Shown here: one piece after another, positions 11,003 through 20,022 of the stretch | Position numbering within the stretch: the first letter of the stretch is position 1 | Layout of the letters: each line of letters starts with the position of its first letter | DNA from: Gracilaria gracilis | Taxonomy: Eukaryota; Rhodophyta; Florideophyceae; Gracilariales; Gracilariaceae | Assembly: GCA_030374805.1 (NCBI GenBank) | Contig: JARGSG010000129.1 | Span: 43,564-107,563, forward strand | DNA length: 64,000 bases | Direction: 5' to 3' | Notes under the pieces: generated by a model | What the model was told of the DNA's origin: nothing | The model's input: only the letters and a program-made list of their open reading frames with translations | Databases searched by the model: none | Made by a program: the position numbers and the translations under genes

Positions 11003-13690
11003 ATGACCGTTTTACGGGACGCAGGGATTACCTTGAAGCTTAAGAAGTGCGAGTTTTTCACCGAATTGGTTAAGTATCTTGGGCATATTATTCGCCCAGG
11101 AAAGCTCTCAATTGACGAGGTGCGGGTAAATTCCTTGAAAGAGGCGAACCACCCAAGAACTCAAACTGAGCTTCGATTCTTCTTAGGCCTGTGTAACGTT
11201 TACCGTCGTTTCGTGCCGAACTTTTCGGATATCGCTTCGCCGCTGAACAAACTCCTGATGAAAGGAAGACCAGTGGAATTGGAACCCTTTGGCGATGCGG
11301 AAGCCTCCGCATTTGCGGCATTAATTGAAGCCGTAACGTCGCCACCAGTCTTGGCCCTGCCAAAACCCGGCTTACCCTACGAGGTTGACACTGATGCGAG
11401 TGCGAACCAAGTTGGTTGTGCGCTGTTCCAGGTGGAAGGGTCTGGCAAACGTCACCCTATTGGGTATTGGTCAAGATCACTGAATGTGCACGAACGGAAT
11501 TACTCCGTTTCGGAGAAGGAATGCCTTGCCGTTGTATGGACCCTCTCAACGTTGAGACCATACTTGATGGGAAACCACTTTCGGGTACACACGGACCATT
11601 CTTGCCTACGCTGGCTCATGGAAATTACCGAACCGTCGGGTCGACTGATGAGATGGAGACTCCGGCTCTCGGAATTTGACTTTGAAGTAGTGTACAAGAA
11701 AGGCTCCTTGAACTTGCAGGCAGACGCTCTATCCCGTTTGGGCACTGCAGCAGAAGCTGAACCCACCGAGGACACGGAAGAGATACCATGCTTTATGGTT
11801 GGTGACCTCGATGAGGGGAAGACAGAAATCCTATCGGATGATGTGTGTGACGATATTCTCGCCACACAGACTGTAGAACCGGATACCGGGTCATTCGTAC
11901 CGATTTCGCCCGAAAAGATGGTACGGGAACAGCAGATGGACCCCTTTTGTATACAGGTTAGGGCCCGTCTGAACGGTGGGTATAGGATACCTTTCCAGGT
12001 GAATGACCAAGGCTACTTGGTGCGAAGGGTTGAAACCAACCCAAAAATGGTGGTACCTCACTCCTTACAGAGTCGCGTACTACACTTGTCTCACTATATG
12101 AAGTTGGGAGCCCACCCGGGAGGAAGGAAGCTTTATCTCACCTTAAGAAGGGACTTCTATTGGCCCGCAATGGCGTTCGACTGTTACGCAGTCCGCCGCT
12201 CTTGTCAGGCTTGTGCCAAGAATGACGTCAAATTAAGAAAGTACTCGAAGGAGTTAACGTTGTTTCCCGCACGGGCACCGCTGGAGTTCGTCGCAATTGA
12301 CATTCTTGGAGAATTGATTAAGACCTCTCGAGGGAACCAGTACCTACTGGTCATCACCGACAGGTTCTCTAAATTGGTTAGAACAGTGCCGCTCAAACGG
12401 ATAACAGCCGCCGCTGTGACTCAAGCGTTTGTTACCCACTGGGTTTTTGTGTATGGCCCACCGGTACAGTTACTTTCCGATAACGGCTCTCAATTCACCT
12501 CGAAGTTCTTTCAAGATGTGTGTAGGATCCTGGATATTAGGAATTTATTCAGTACGACCTATCATCCGCAAGCGAACGGACAAGTAGAAAGATTTAATCG
12601 AATCATCCTTGGTGCTTTGAGATCCTATGTGGCAGATCATCCCGAGACGTGGGATCAGTTCACGGACGCTATCACGTATGCGTACAACACCCAGGTTCAT
12701 CGGGTAACAGAACTTTTACCATTTGAACTGGTACTGTCGAGGAGACCACCTCCTCTAGCCATCGAGGCGCAGCCAACTCTGGATACGTTCCCGTCACCGG
12801 GCTTGTACCGCGATGCGTGGAAGAAATGGCTCACCAAGCTGGTACCTGCAGCACGTGCTTCTATAGACAGGGCTCAGCTAGCCTACAAGCGCAACTTTGA
12901 TACCCGAGTTCGGAGACCGTTACCTAACTTACAGGTAGGAGATTATGTGTTCCTTCGTAAAGAGTATTACAACCCGGAGAACGAACGCCGCCACAAGTTA
13001 TCGCCGATTGCGGACGGACCCTACAAGGTTATTTTTATGTCTGGAGACACCGTCGTGCTTGACATTAATAACCAACACGAATGGATATCACGCGATCGCG
13101 TCTACAGGGCACCGAGCCCACTCCAAGAATTGGTAACGCTACCGGAAACCGGAACTGGAGTACCTGCAACACAGGAAGGAACAGAATCAAACGGGGACAG
13201 CGCGAACCGCCCGTCGATTCTCCCGCACCAAGAAAGGGGTTTATCGGACCTACTTGAGGTATCAGAGCTAGTCAAGGATAGCCCATCTCGCGCTACACCT
13301 ACGCACTCAACTCGAGTTCGACCCCCGGCTACGGTAATATCAGCTGCCGCATCGCACTTTAAGGAGGGGGAGGACTCACGTAATCGCGTTCAGGCTGCTC
13401 CGGCATCTGCTGGATTGGCTGGCGTGCTTGAGCTCTCAAAGAGACAGGAGCCCAGATCGGGAATATCGCCGCTAACGCATACGCGTGTGGGATCCTCGGT
13501 CGAGGCGAATGTCAGTAATGAGGACGAAGTTACCCCTGCGGGGAAGACCACTGTTAGTGATGAGAACTTTCGTGGGCAAGCGTCCAAGTCGTTGGCTACT
13601 TCTACGCCTCGCTCGGAAGAGGCGCAGAAGGCAAGACGTAACGAAAAGACGGTTTCCGCCGACCCGTCAATGGGTCAGCGCAGCGATTAG
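11003..13690 (+). CDS. pol: Ty3/gypsy pol polyprotein, N-terminally truncated (RT tail, RNase H, integrase)
   Basis: 895 codons stay open. Residues 1-80 are the RT connection (LKLKKCEFF, YLGHII). RNase H follows with YEVDTDASANQVGCALF near residue 125 and HTDHSCLRWL. An HHCC zinc module (LSHYMKLGAHPGGRK, then CQAC) lies at about 350-410. The integrase core has Asp433 (VAIDILG), Asp493 (LSDNGSQF) and Glu529 (QVERF), giving DDX35E spacing. The C-terminal GPY/F-like region (GPYKVIF) is followed by a long Ser/Thr/Pro-rich tail to the TAG at 13688. In frame, homology extends a few codons upstream of the chosen ATG, so this start is a truncation artefact. Integrase looks chemically intact, but RT lacks its active site. 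Confidence 0.92.
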   Translation: MTVLRDAGITLKLKKCEFFTELVKYLGHIIRPGKLSIDEVRVNSLKEANHPRTQTELRFFLGLCNVYRRFVPNFSDIASPLNKLLMKGRPVELEPFGDAEASAFAALIEAVTSPPVLALPKPGLPYEVDTDASANQVGCALFQVEGSGKRHPIGYWSRSLNVHERNYSVSEKECLAVVWTLSTLRPYLMGNHFRVHTDHSCLRWLMEITEPSGRLMRWRLRLSEFDFEVVYKKGSLNLQADALSRLGTAAEAEPTEDTEEIPCFMVGDLDEGKTEILSDDVCDDILATQTVEPDTGSFVPISPEKMVREQQMDPFCIQVRARLNGGYRIPFQVNDQGYLVRRVETNPKMVVPHSLQSRVLHLSHYMKLGAHPGGRKLYLTLRRDFYWPAMAFDCYAVRRSCQACAKNDVKLRKYSKELTLFPARAPLEFVAIDILGELIKTSRGNQYLLVITDRFSKLVRTVPLKRITAAAVTQAFVTHWVFVYGPPVQLLSDNGSQFTSKFFQDVCRILDIRNLFSTTYHPQANGQVERFNRIILGALRSYVADHPETWDQFTDAITYAYNTQVHRVTELLPFELVLSRRPPPLAIEAQPTLDTFPSPGLYRDAWKKWLTKLVPAARASIDRAQLAYKRNFDTRVRRPLPNLQVGDYVFLRKEYYNPENERRHKLSPIADGPYKVIFMSGDTVVLDINNQHEWISRDRVYRAPSPLQELVTLPETGTGVPATQEGTESNGDSANRPSILPHQERGLSDLLEVSELVKDSPSRATPTHSTRVRPPATVISAAASHFKEGEDSRNRVQAAPASAGLAGVLELSKRQEPRSGISPLTHTRVGSSVEANVSNEDEVTPAGKTTVSDENFRGQASKSLATSTPRSEEAQKARRNEKTVSADPSMGQRSD

Positions 13691-14269
13691 CCCCATGGGA
13701 AGTGCCCACAGTAGGTATGGGGAGGCGGAGGATCCTTGTGGATTAGTTCGTAGAGCCTGGTTCAGAAAGGGAAGTTTATTAAAAGCACCGGAGAAGCCCT
13801 CTCGGGAGCATCGTGTGGCGCAGAGGCCCTCAGTAGGACAGCGTCGTGCACGGAAATCTCCACTCAGTGTGCAACGCCACCGGATTGGCTAGCACTCTGC
13901 CACGTGGAGTAGTGCAAACTGTTCTGATTGGTCGGCACTCGTCAAGAGCGTGCGCATGCGACGCAATACAGCGCCGTGGCCCGACCAATCCGCCACCCTG
14001 CACAGGGAGTGTTCAAACGCAGTATCTCCGTCGCAACGGCTCTCCCGCGTCGAGGAGAAACTTTGCTTCGATCAGGAACGTCGTCGTAGTTAAAGTCGAT
14101 GCCCGCTGGGAAAGGAGATTAGTTCACCGGACTCCGGAAGTGAAGAGCTTTCACCAGAAGCCACTTTCGTGGAGATTGGCAGCCGGAAACGGAAGTTCCC
14201 CATTACCCGTCGTGATGGTTAGCGCTCTCGTCAACGAGACACCCCCACGTCACCGAAGCCGGAAACCCG
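13691..14269 (+). other. decayed linker between integrase and chromodomain
   Basis: In the pol frame this stretch contains several stops. Open segments appear in the other two plus-strand frames (13485-13892 and 13846-14298), rich in Arg, Ser and Pro like the pol tail. That suggests an indel-damaged linker rather than true spacer. No other feature was recognised. Confidence 0.5.
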
Positions 14270-14566
14270 TTGTTACTTGCGTGTATCCGCTCGGGTAACG
14301 TAGAGAAGCAAAGCCCAATGTCGGGAACAACCAAAGGAACCGAAGATGTCGGGGTGTACCCACAGGATCTCGTGGTCGATCGTATCGTGAAGCACGGTGT
14401 TGCCCAGGACGGGAAAGTAATCTATCGCGTCCGTTGGTACGGCTATCCCCCAGAGCAGGACACTTGGGAGCCAATTCAGCACCTTCCGAGGTCCAAGATT
14501 ATCGCTTATCACCGAAGAACCCGGTCCGCATTACCCCCAACTCTGGATAATGCCCAAGTGGGATAG
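14270..14566 (+). CDS. chromodomain of the Ty3/gypsy integrase, separated from pol
   Basis: Encodes a chromodomain (VVDRIVKHG, VIYRVRWYGY, DTWEPIQHLP) of the kind fused to chromovirus integrases, which targets insertion to modified histones. The WYGY and TWEP positions are kept. The N-terminal aromatic of the canonical cage is not, which is common in retroelement chromodomains. It is in the same frame as pol but separated from its stop by about 580 bp containing several stops. Either the linker has decayed or the domain is now orphaned. The first methionine is arbitrary. Confidence 0.8.
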   Translation: MLLACIRSGNVEKQSPMSGTTKGTEDVGVYPQDLVVDRIVKHGVAQDGKVIYRVRWYGYPPEQDTWEPIQHLPRSKIIAYHRRTRSALPPTLDNAQVG

Positions 14567-14946
14567 AACTGTCAACGACATGTGGTAAATATGGTGTACC
14601 GCTACGCGGTAGGTTGCGAGAAGCTCTAAGAAGAGAAGAAAAGACACCAACAAGGTTGGTCTTATGTACAGTATGAACAAAGGAAGAACGCACCGAATTA
14701 TCGGTTCATCGCCGTATAACGGAACTAAGAAGCAAGAAGTAATGAAATATCTAGGAAGATGTTGCCACGAATGGAAATGAAGTGCATCCTGTTTAGGAAA
14801 TAAAGAAGGAAAAGAAAGGAAGTATGAAAGAAGCTCGAACACGAGAAAGATCGTACAGGAGGAGAGAAGTAATGCCAAGCTGTGGCCTAATTGGGTTTAT
14901 CGTATCTGAGTGACAGAACTACACGCCCTCAGGCACCCTGCCCAGA

Positions 14947-16863
14947 CTACTGGTGACCAGCGTTGTTTCCGGGAGCCGGCGTCGCAAGACCCCAACCGGC
15001 GGGAGCTTGAGTGCCCTCCGCAGGGACCTGTGCCGCGTCAGCGCCCGTATTCGCAACACGCACAAGGGGGATGTCGTCGTCCACCACCTCGCCATCACCA
15101 TGGTCTAAGGAAGGATCGAACCAGTCCGCTGGAGGCCCATAGTCGTCAGGGAACACGAACCCAGTCGGGTGTCTAATCGGCATAGCCCTAGGGGCCCGCA
15201 TCATTGCTCTCGCATGAGCTTCGGAAATCATTTGCCGTTCCCACGGATCGTAGTACGCGAAGGTCTTCGAACGGGTGGATATTCTTCCCGGTGATCGGTC
15301 GTTGCCGCGAGGACCACCTTCTGGCTGCCAGTGCACCGGAATCCGGTCCCAATCGACGGCCTCGATGAAGCGTAGGAGCAAGTGAACCTCTTCCTGGTTG
15401 GAATCGGATCCCAAGGGTATAGACAGATCCTGTCGCCGGATAATCCATCGGAGCATCGGAGGGAGATACCAGAGACGGTAATGATCGTACGTATCCCACA
15501 GGAGATGTACCGCCACGCGGGCACCCCACTCCGCCGCAAAGGGCGTCCAGTACCCAGAGCAGGGATCGTTCAATATTCTACAGCCTACATAGTAGAGGCA
15601 TGGAGGAAGTTCGGTGTAGCACCCTCGCGAGACCTCGAAATTCGCCCACCAGCTGGGAAGCGCAGCGTATCCCCCCAGCAGGGAGTTGTAGCGCAATCGC
15701 TCAGCCCCCAAGTGTGGATACGGAATCAGGAACCCTTGACGGGACCGCAAGCTTCGCTCGAGCCGAACACGGCGCTCAAAGCTCCACAAGAAATCATTGG
15801 ATGATCGCCGAAGGTATCGGAATTCCGCCCGAAGAAGGGGACGACTCCAGAGAAGCAAACCATCGACCACGTTCGGTACCTCAGCCCTATGGGGAGACTC
15901 GTTGAACTCCGCTAATGCGTATCCGTAGGATCTCTCGCCGAAAGTTCGGAAATGTGATACGTCAAAGTTGAACAGCAACGGAATCAAGTGATCCGATCGA
16001 ACACGGCTAGCATATTCATAGGCAGTACGAGCCCACAGTGCCCTAGTGCGACTAAGGGAATCACAGCCCGCACAGAACAGGTGCAGAGGATCGACCGCCC
16101 CACGGAGACGCCAGCTTCTGGACCCAACTACTTCGCGATGGAGCCCAGCGGGGAGGTAACCTTTCTCAGCATACGAGTCAATAAGGGCCTCGTCGGCTAC
16201 GGCCGTCGGATGGAACCAAGGTGCACGGCAGTACACCTCGCCATGCTGCCGACGCCGTCTGGAACCGAGACTTTCCAAGCTGATCCAGCCCCTGGCATTG
16301 ACCGTTAACGGCATCGCTTGCTCGGAGTTCCACGCCGCTGCGTTGATATCGGGAGCCTGAGGAGGCGCTGCGGGATCGTAGCCTTGCGAGGATTGTCCAG
16401 GTTGAGCGCCCTGTTGGGATAAGTAGCCAGGAGGTTGTTAACCAGATGGATGGTACTGCGGCTGTGCGTGAGAACCTCCTTGAGGGAGGGGCATCGAGTT
16501 AAACCCGCCGGAATATCCGGACGAGCCTGCCATTTGATAAGGAGACTGCTGATACCCCGAGGGTTGATGAGCTGGCACCACAGTTTGAGACGAATGGAAC
16601 TGAGATGACGCCTGCATAGGAAGCTGTTGAAAGCCTAAGTAGGAAAGGTTCTCGACGGGAGCAGCACTCGAAAAAGCCGCCTGTGAGGAACTTGAAGAAG
16701 CGTTCCCCGGAAGCGGGTTAGTCGCGAAAGGGTTCATGCCTACTGTAGGATAGAAGGTTGGAGATAAGAGTTTTTGCCGCGAAGTCGAAGAAGAGTGATG
16801 TCGTGTACCACGCGTTGGTTCAGGAAGCTGTGAAGGTATTGCCGAAGTCTCGGAGTCCGCCAT
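14947..16863 (-). CDS. antisense ORF of the Ty3/gypsy element, about 638 codons with one TAA
   Basis: Reads opposite to pol, from MADSETSAIP at 16863 to a TGA at 14947, with a single in-frame TAA at 16438-16440 (codon 142). The first 180 residues are rich in Gln, Ser, Pro and Gly (QQSPYQMAG, QPQYHP), like disordered or prion-like regions. The remaining 450 or so are rich in Arg, Trp, Tyr and Leu with a globular pattern (WFHPTAVADEALIDSY, LHLFCAGCDSLSR, LLWDTYDHYRLWYLPPMLRWI), then an acidic/Ala-rich tail. No known family was recognised. It occupies the place of env-like or accessory genes and starts about 70 bp inside the purine tract. Antisense ORFs at this position are known from some plant Ty3 elements. 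The opposite strand has only short open frames here, so this is not a shadow of another gene. Confidence 0.65.
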
Positions 16864-16931
16864 TCTGAGGATCAGTATTTACGTACCGGTCGCCGGCGCC
16901 TTCCCGCCGACCAAAGCGCGAACCCTTGGCT

Positions 16932-16944
16932 AAGGAGGGGGAGA
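16932..16944 (+). other. polypurine tract (plus-strand primer)
   Basis: Thirteen purines, AAGGAGGGGGAGA, directly abut the TGTGGAGC start of the LTR at 16945. That is the expected plus-strand primer position for a Ty3-type element and confirms that this LTR is the 3' one. Confidence 0.85.
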
Positions 16945-17941
16945 TGTGGAGCAATGGCAATCCGATGTCGGCACAATGAAGGTTCTCATAATGGAGCTCT
17001 ATCCATTGAGCCCTGACGTGTCAGACTATGAATATGGACCCCGTTTCGGGTGAAATTGGAAATATTGTTGGGACGTACCTTGTTAGGTGATTCGGGGATA
17101 GAACCTATGAAACAGGTGTACAGTAGAACCTTGTGGCATAATTGTCCAAATATTTGGCGTCACACCCACTGGGCGGATACTTTGGCACCCTGACACTGGG
17201 TTGTCCACGTTTAGAGCCCTCGTGGGAGTGCGCAGCCCTAGATACAGTAGATATTATATATGCTCGGGCGGTCTCGCCCTGGAGCCACTAAGTAAAACTC
17301 ACCTCAGTCGTATCTTCTTCCTGAAGTACGTGGTCTTCATCCCGAAGGCTGGGCTATGGTTGTTACTGCCTACGTAGGTTCCCGACTCCTCTACGGAGAG
17401 TAACCACGACTGGTCTCGGTACAATCACTCCTCAGGGTCCCTAAGGAAGTTATTTACTACCAGTGTCTGGCTTGTTTTGCTAATTACCCCAGTATCAGGT
17501 TGTATTTGTTCTTGTTCACCGAAGTACCGGATCTTTGTTTAGTTCATCGTTTCCCTGGTGCAGGTCTCGCTTCCGCCTCTGTACAGAGTTATATTTGAAC
17601 ACTCGTGTGCGTGTGTCTCGTTCCGCTGTCGGCCCTGTTCCCGCCGTTGGCACGGGCCATAGCTTTGCTCGTGTGGTTCCCCGTAGGAGCATTACACCGT
17701 CTTACGGCACCGTTTGCTCTACTTCTAGACTCGTTCTCTCTTGATCCCTCGTCGGTTATTCCTTTCTAGGCCCACGCTCTTCTTTACCTCTGCAGGTTAT
17801 TCCAGTACCGTCTCCGGTGTACAACCGGCTGCCATGCAGCACGCGCACGGGCAGAGGGCTCTACTTCTGAGTTCGCCCTTTTGTGAGAGCAGAACTCGGA
17901 CACCCTGGTGGACATGTACCCTCTTTGGGGTTTGCTCTACA
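16945..17941 (+). repeat. 3' LTR of Ty3/gypsy element (copy A)
   Basis: Starts TGTGGAGCAATGG and ends CTCTACA (TG..CA ends). Roughly nine in ten positions match 57942-58939 by eye, over nearly the same length (997 and 998 bp). A possible TATA element (ATTATATATG) lies at about 17252-17261. A 69-codon open frame (17535-17744) is preserved in the other copy but looks like LTR sequence rather than a gene. Confidence 0.92.
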
Positions 17942-18636
17942 AGCTGCAATGTAGTATTGGTGTATTTTTTGGTTGTGTAGATTGCAGTGTGTTTGATACG
18001 TTTGAACTTTACAATTGTGATGAAGAAATAATGTAGATTTTAAGTAGTTTTGAGTAACGACAAAATCAGGGCAATTGCTGTGCGTGTGACAGATAGAACG
18101 GCAAAGAATGTATGGCAATTTTATAAGTTCATCGCGACGGCGGTGTGCATGATTTTTTTCAATGTGGAGCAACATTTTGTGCCATATAATGCTAGAATTT
18201 TAGAGTATTTGATTTGTTTATATGTTTTGGCAGCAGTCAAAAGATTGAATGTATAATCAGTGTGGGAGTTTATATGCGTGGCACAGCTGCAGACTGCCTG
18301 CAGTTTACACCAAACATTTGATCTAGTGGTTTTCATGTTCTCACAATCAGCAAATGTTTTGACTGCAGTCAAAAGTTTGAATGCCTAATTACCGAAGCTT
18401 TTGACTGCAGTCAAAAAATTGAATGGCTACTCAACCGAAGCCTTTGACGGCGTTCTATATTTTGAATGGATTCTTTTGGAAGCTTTTGCATGCGTTCAAA
18501 TGTTTGACTGGTGTTAGCACTCAAACATTTGAATGCCAGTCAAACGTACTGTAAGGGACACTTTGACTGCGCCGTAAGTCAAAGGGAGTCGAACTTGGAA
18601 GCAGTCATTTTGCCGTAGTAGCTGTTGAAGCAAAGT
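17942..18636. repeat. spacer with repeated TTTTGACTGCAGTCAAAA palindromes
   Basis: An exact 18-bp palindrome (TTTTGACTGCAGTCAAAA) occurs at 18357-18374 and 18399-18416. Half or variant sites (GCAGTCAAAAG, GCCAGTCAAAC) recur at about 18233, 18540 and 19255. A larger inverted repeat around 18494-18536 pairs TTCAAATGTTTGA with TCAAACATTTGAA. No protein-coding gene was recognised. Confidence 0.7.
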
Positions 18637-18820
18637 GCCCAAATCAACGTTTGCACAAGAAATTTCAGTTTATGTACTGTAGAGGCATGGTGGATATACC
18701 TGGTGGCGCACCGCCCAAATCAACGTTTGCACAAGAAATTTCAGCTTATGTACTGTAGAGGCATGGTGGATATATCTGGTGGCGCACCGCCCATATCAAC
18801 GTTTGCACAAGAAATTTAAG
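18637..18820 (+). repeat. 76-bp tandem repeat, about 2.4 copies
   Basis: The unit begins GCCCAAATCAACGTTTGCAC and recurs at 18637, 18713 and 18789 with only a few differences. The third copy breaks off after about 30 bp. It contains no start-to-stop gene of its own. Confidence 0.85.
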
Positions 18821-20022
18821 TTGTTTTCTGACCAGTAAAAATTGCTATTTTGGAACCGTAATTTTCATTTATATTAACAAAACTATATGTATTGTGCATC
18901 GCCTGGCTCCTCTGATACTAAACTCAACAGGGGCACGCAGCATCAAACTAAAGTTATGTGTGGGATGGAGAAGGTTGGGTTTCGGGCGTGTTGTGGCGCC
19001 TTGTGATTAGAGCAGTAAATTTTCTGTGGTTTGCTCGCTCAGCTACGAACCCTACGCCAGCAGTGCTTGGCCCAAAACAATGAAGCTCTGAATGTTATGG
19101 CAACTAAGATAGACACGGTTTTACAACCTGTCATCAAAGAGAACCCTCATTATTCGAACCTATCATATATCATAGGGTCAAATTATGGTAGTGCTAGCAA
19201 GAAACGTCCATAGATAGTTCTCCTTCTCTCTAATGACAGATTTTAAAACCTTCATTGCAGTCAAAAGGTAGTCTCAACCAAGATGATCTACTTTAACACT
19301 CTTCAAAGAAGTTCATTGTAAAGTTGCAAAACTTTGCTTTCTCCGACAGTCCTCCGTTTCCACAAAGTCTTCGAATGATGGGATTAGGTCTTCGTTTGAT
19401 GGAATGGACACTTCTATTTACATCCAAAATCAAGTTCCCAGCTTTATATTTACTTTCATGGTCACGACTCTGTTGATGTCCAACAAATACGAGTTAATAT
19501 AATTGTTATTTGCGTTTTCGTTAAGAACGTGATTTGTTTCTAAAATGGAGCGCTTCTCTGCAAATAATTCACAACTAACGCGGTATTTAGTACCTAATTG
19601 AGGCAAACCAAAAAATGGAAACATAACGAAATGAAAAAGAACACAGTTTGTAGAAAAATAGCCCAAGAAAACGTTGAAGATCATGTTTTCTACGAACTGA
19701 CTCCAGATTCAACAGGTAAGTAGATCCTCTCGTTTACTTTGCGTCAAATTTGTTTTGTAGGATGATAGTTTCTGTCACACATTTTGAAGAACAAGTAATA
19801 ATTTTGGAAGATCCCTTTCTGTGTTTAACGCAATTATGGTACTAAAGATTGTCGAATTATTGTTAGGGAGACGTCCTTGTGATCGTGTATTTTTATTGTT
19901 TCCTGTTACCTAAATTTGACATTTTTGGGCATCGAGCTCTCGACAGAAAAAAAAATATTGTAATGCGAAATAACCCTATCGCTAATATTTGCATTGCATT
20001 GCTCTTGAACCAAAAACGAGTC
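18821..20022. other. AT-rich spacer, no gene recognised
   Basis: Low-GC sequence with several short frames on both strands and no domain signal. A minus-strand 84-codon stretch (19430-19684) contains a hydrophobic start (MIFNVFLGYF) but is otherwise featureless. Confidence 0.4.

Larger units (their letters stand above)
10980..17941 (+). mobile_element. Ty3/gypsy chromovirus, 5'-truncated, with 3' LTR
   Basis: Order along the plus strand: C-terminal part of reverse transcriptase, RNase H, zinc-binding H2C2, integrase, spacer, chromodomain, a long ORF on the opposite strand, a purine tract (16932-16944) and a 997-bp 3' LTR. The 5' LTR, gag, protease and the RT catalytic centre are absent; homology starts near 10982, just after where the YxDD box would be. 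The LTR has a close relative at 57942-58939, where the missing 5' end of such an element (LTR plus gag start) is found. The element therefore cannot move on its own. Confidence 0.9.

Noticed and set aside
17535-17744. 69-codon frame conserved in both LTR copies (also 58533-58742)
   Set aside because: Conservation reflects LTR identity; substitutions do not look constrained by coding and there is no start context or domain.
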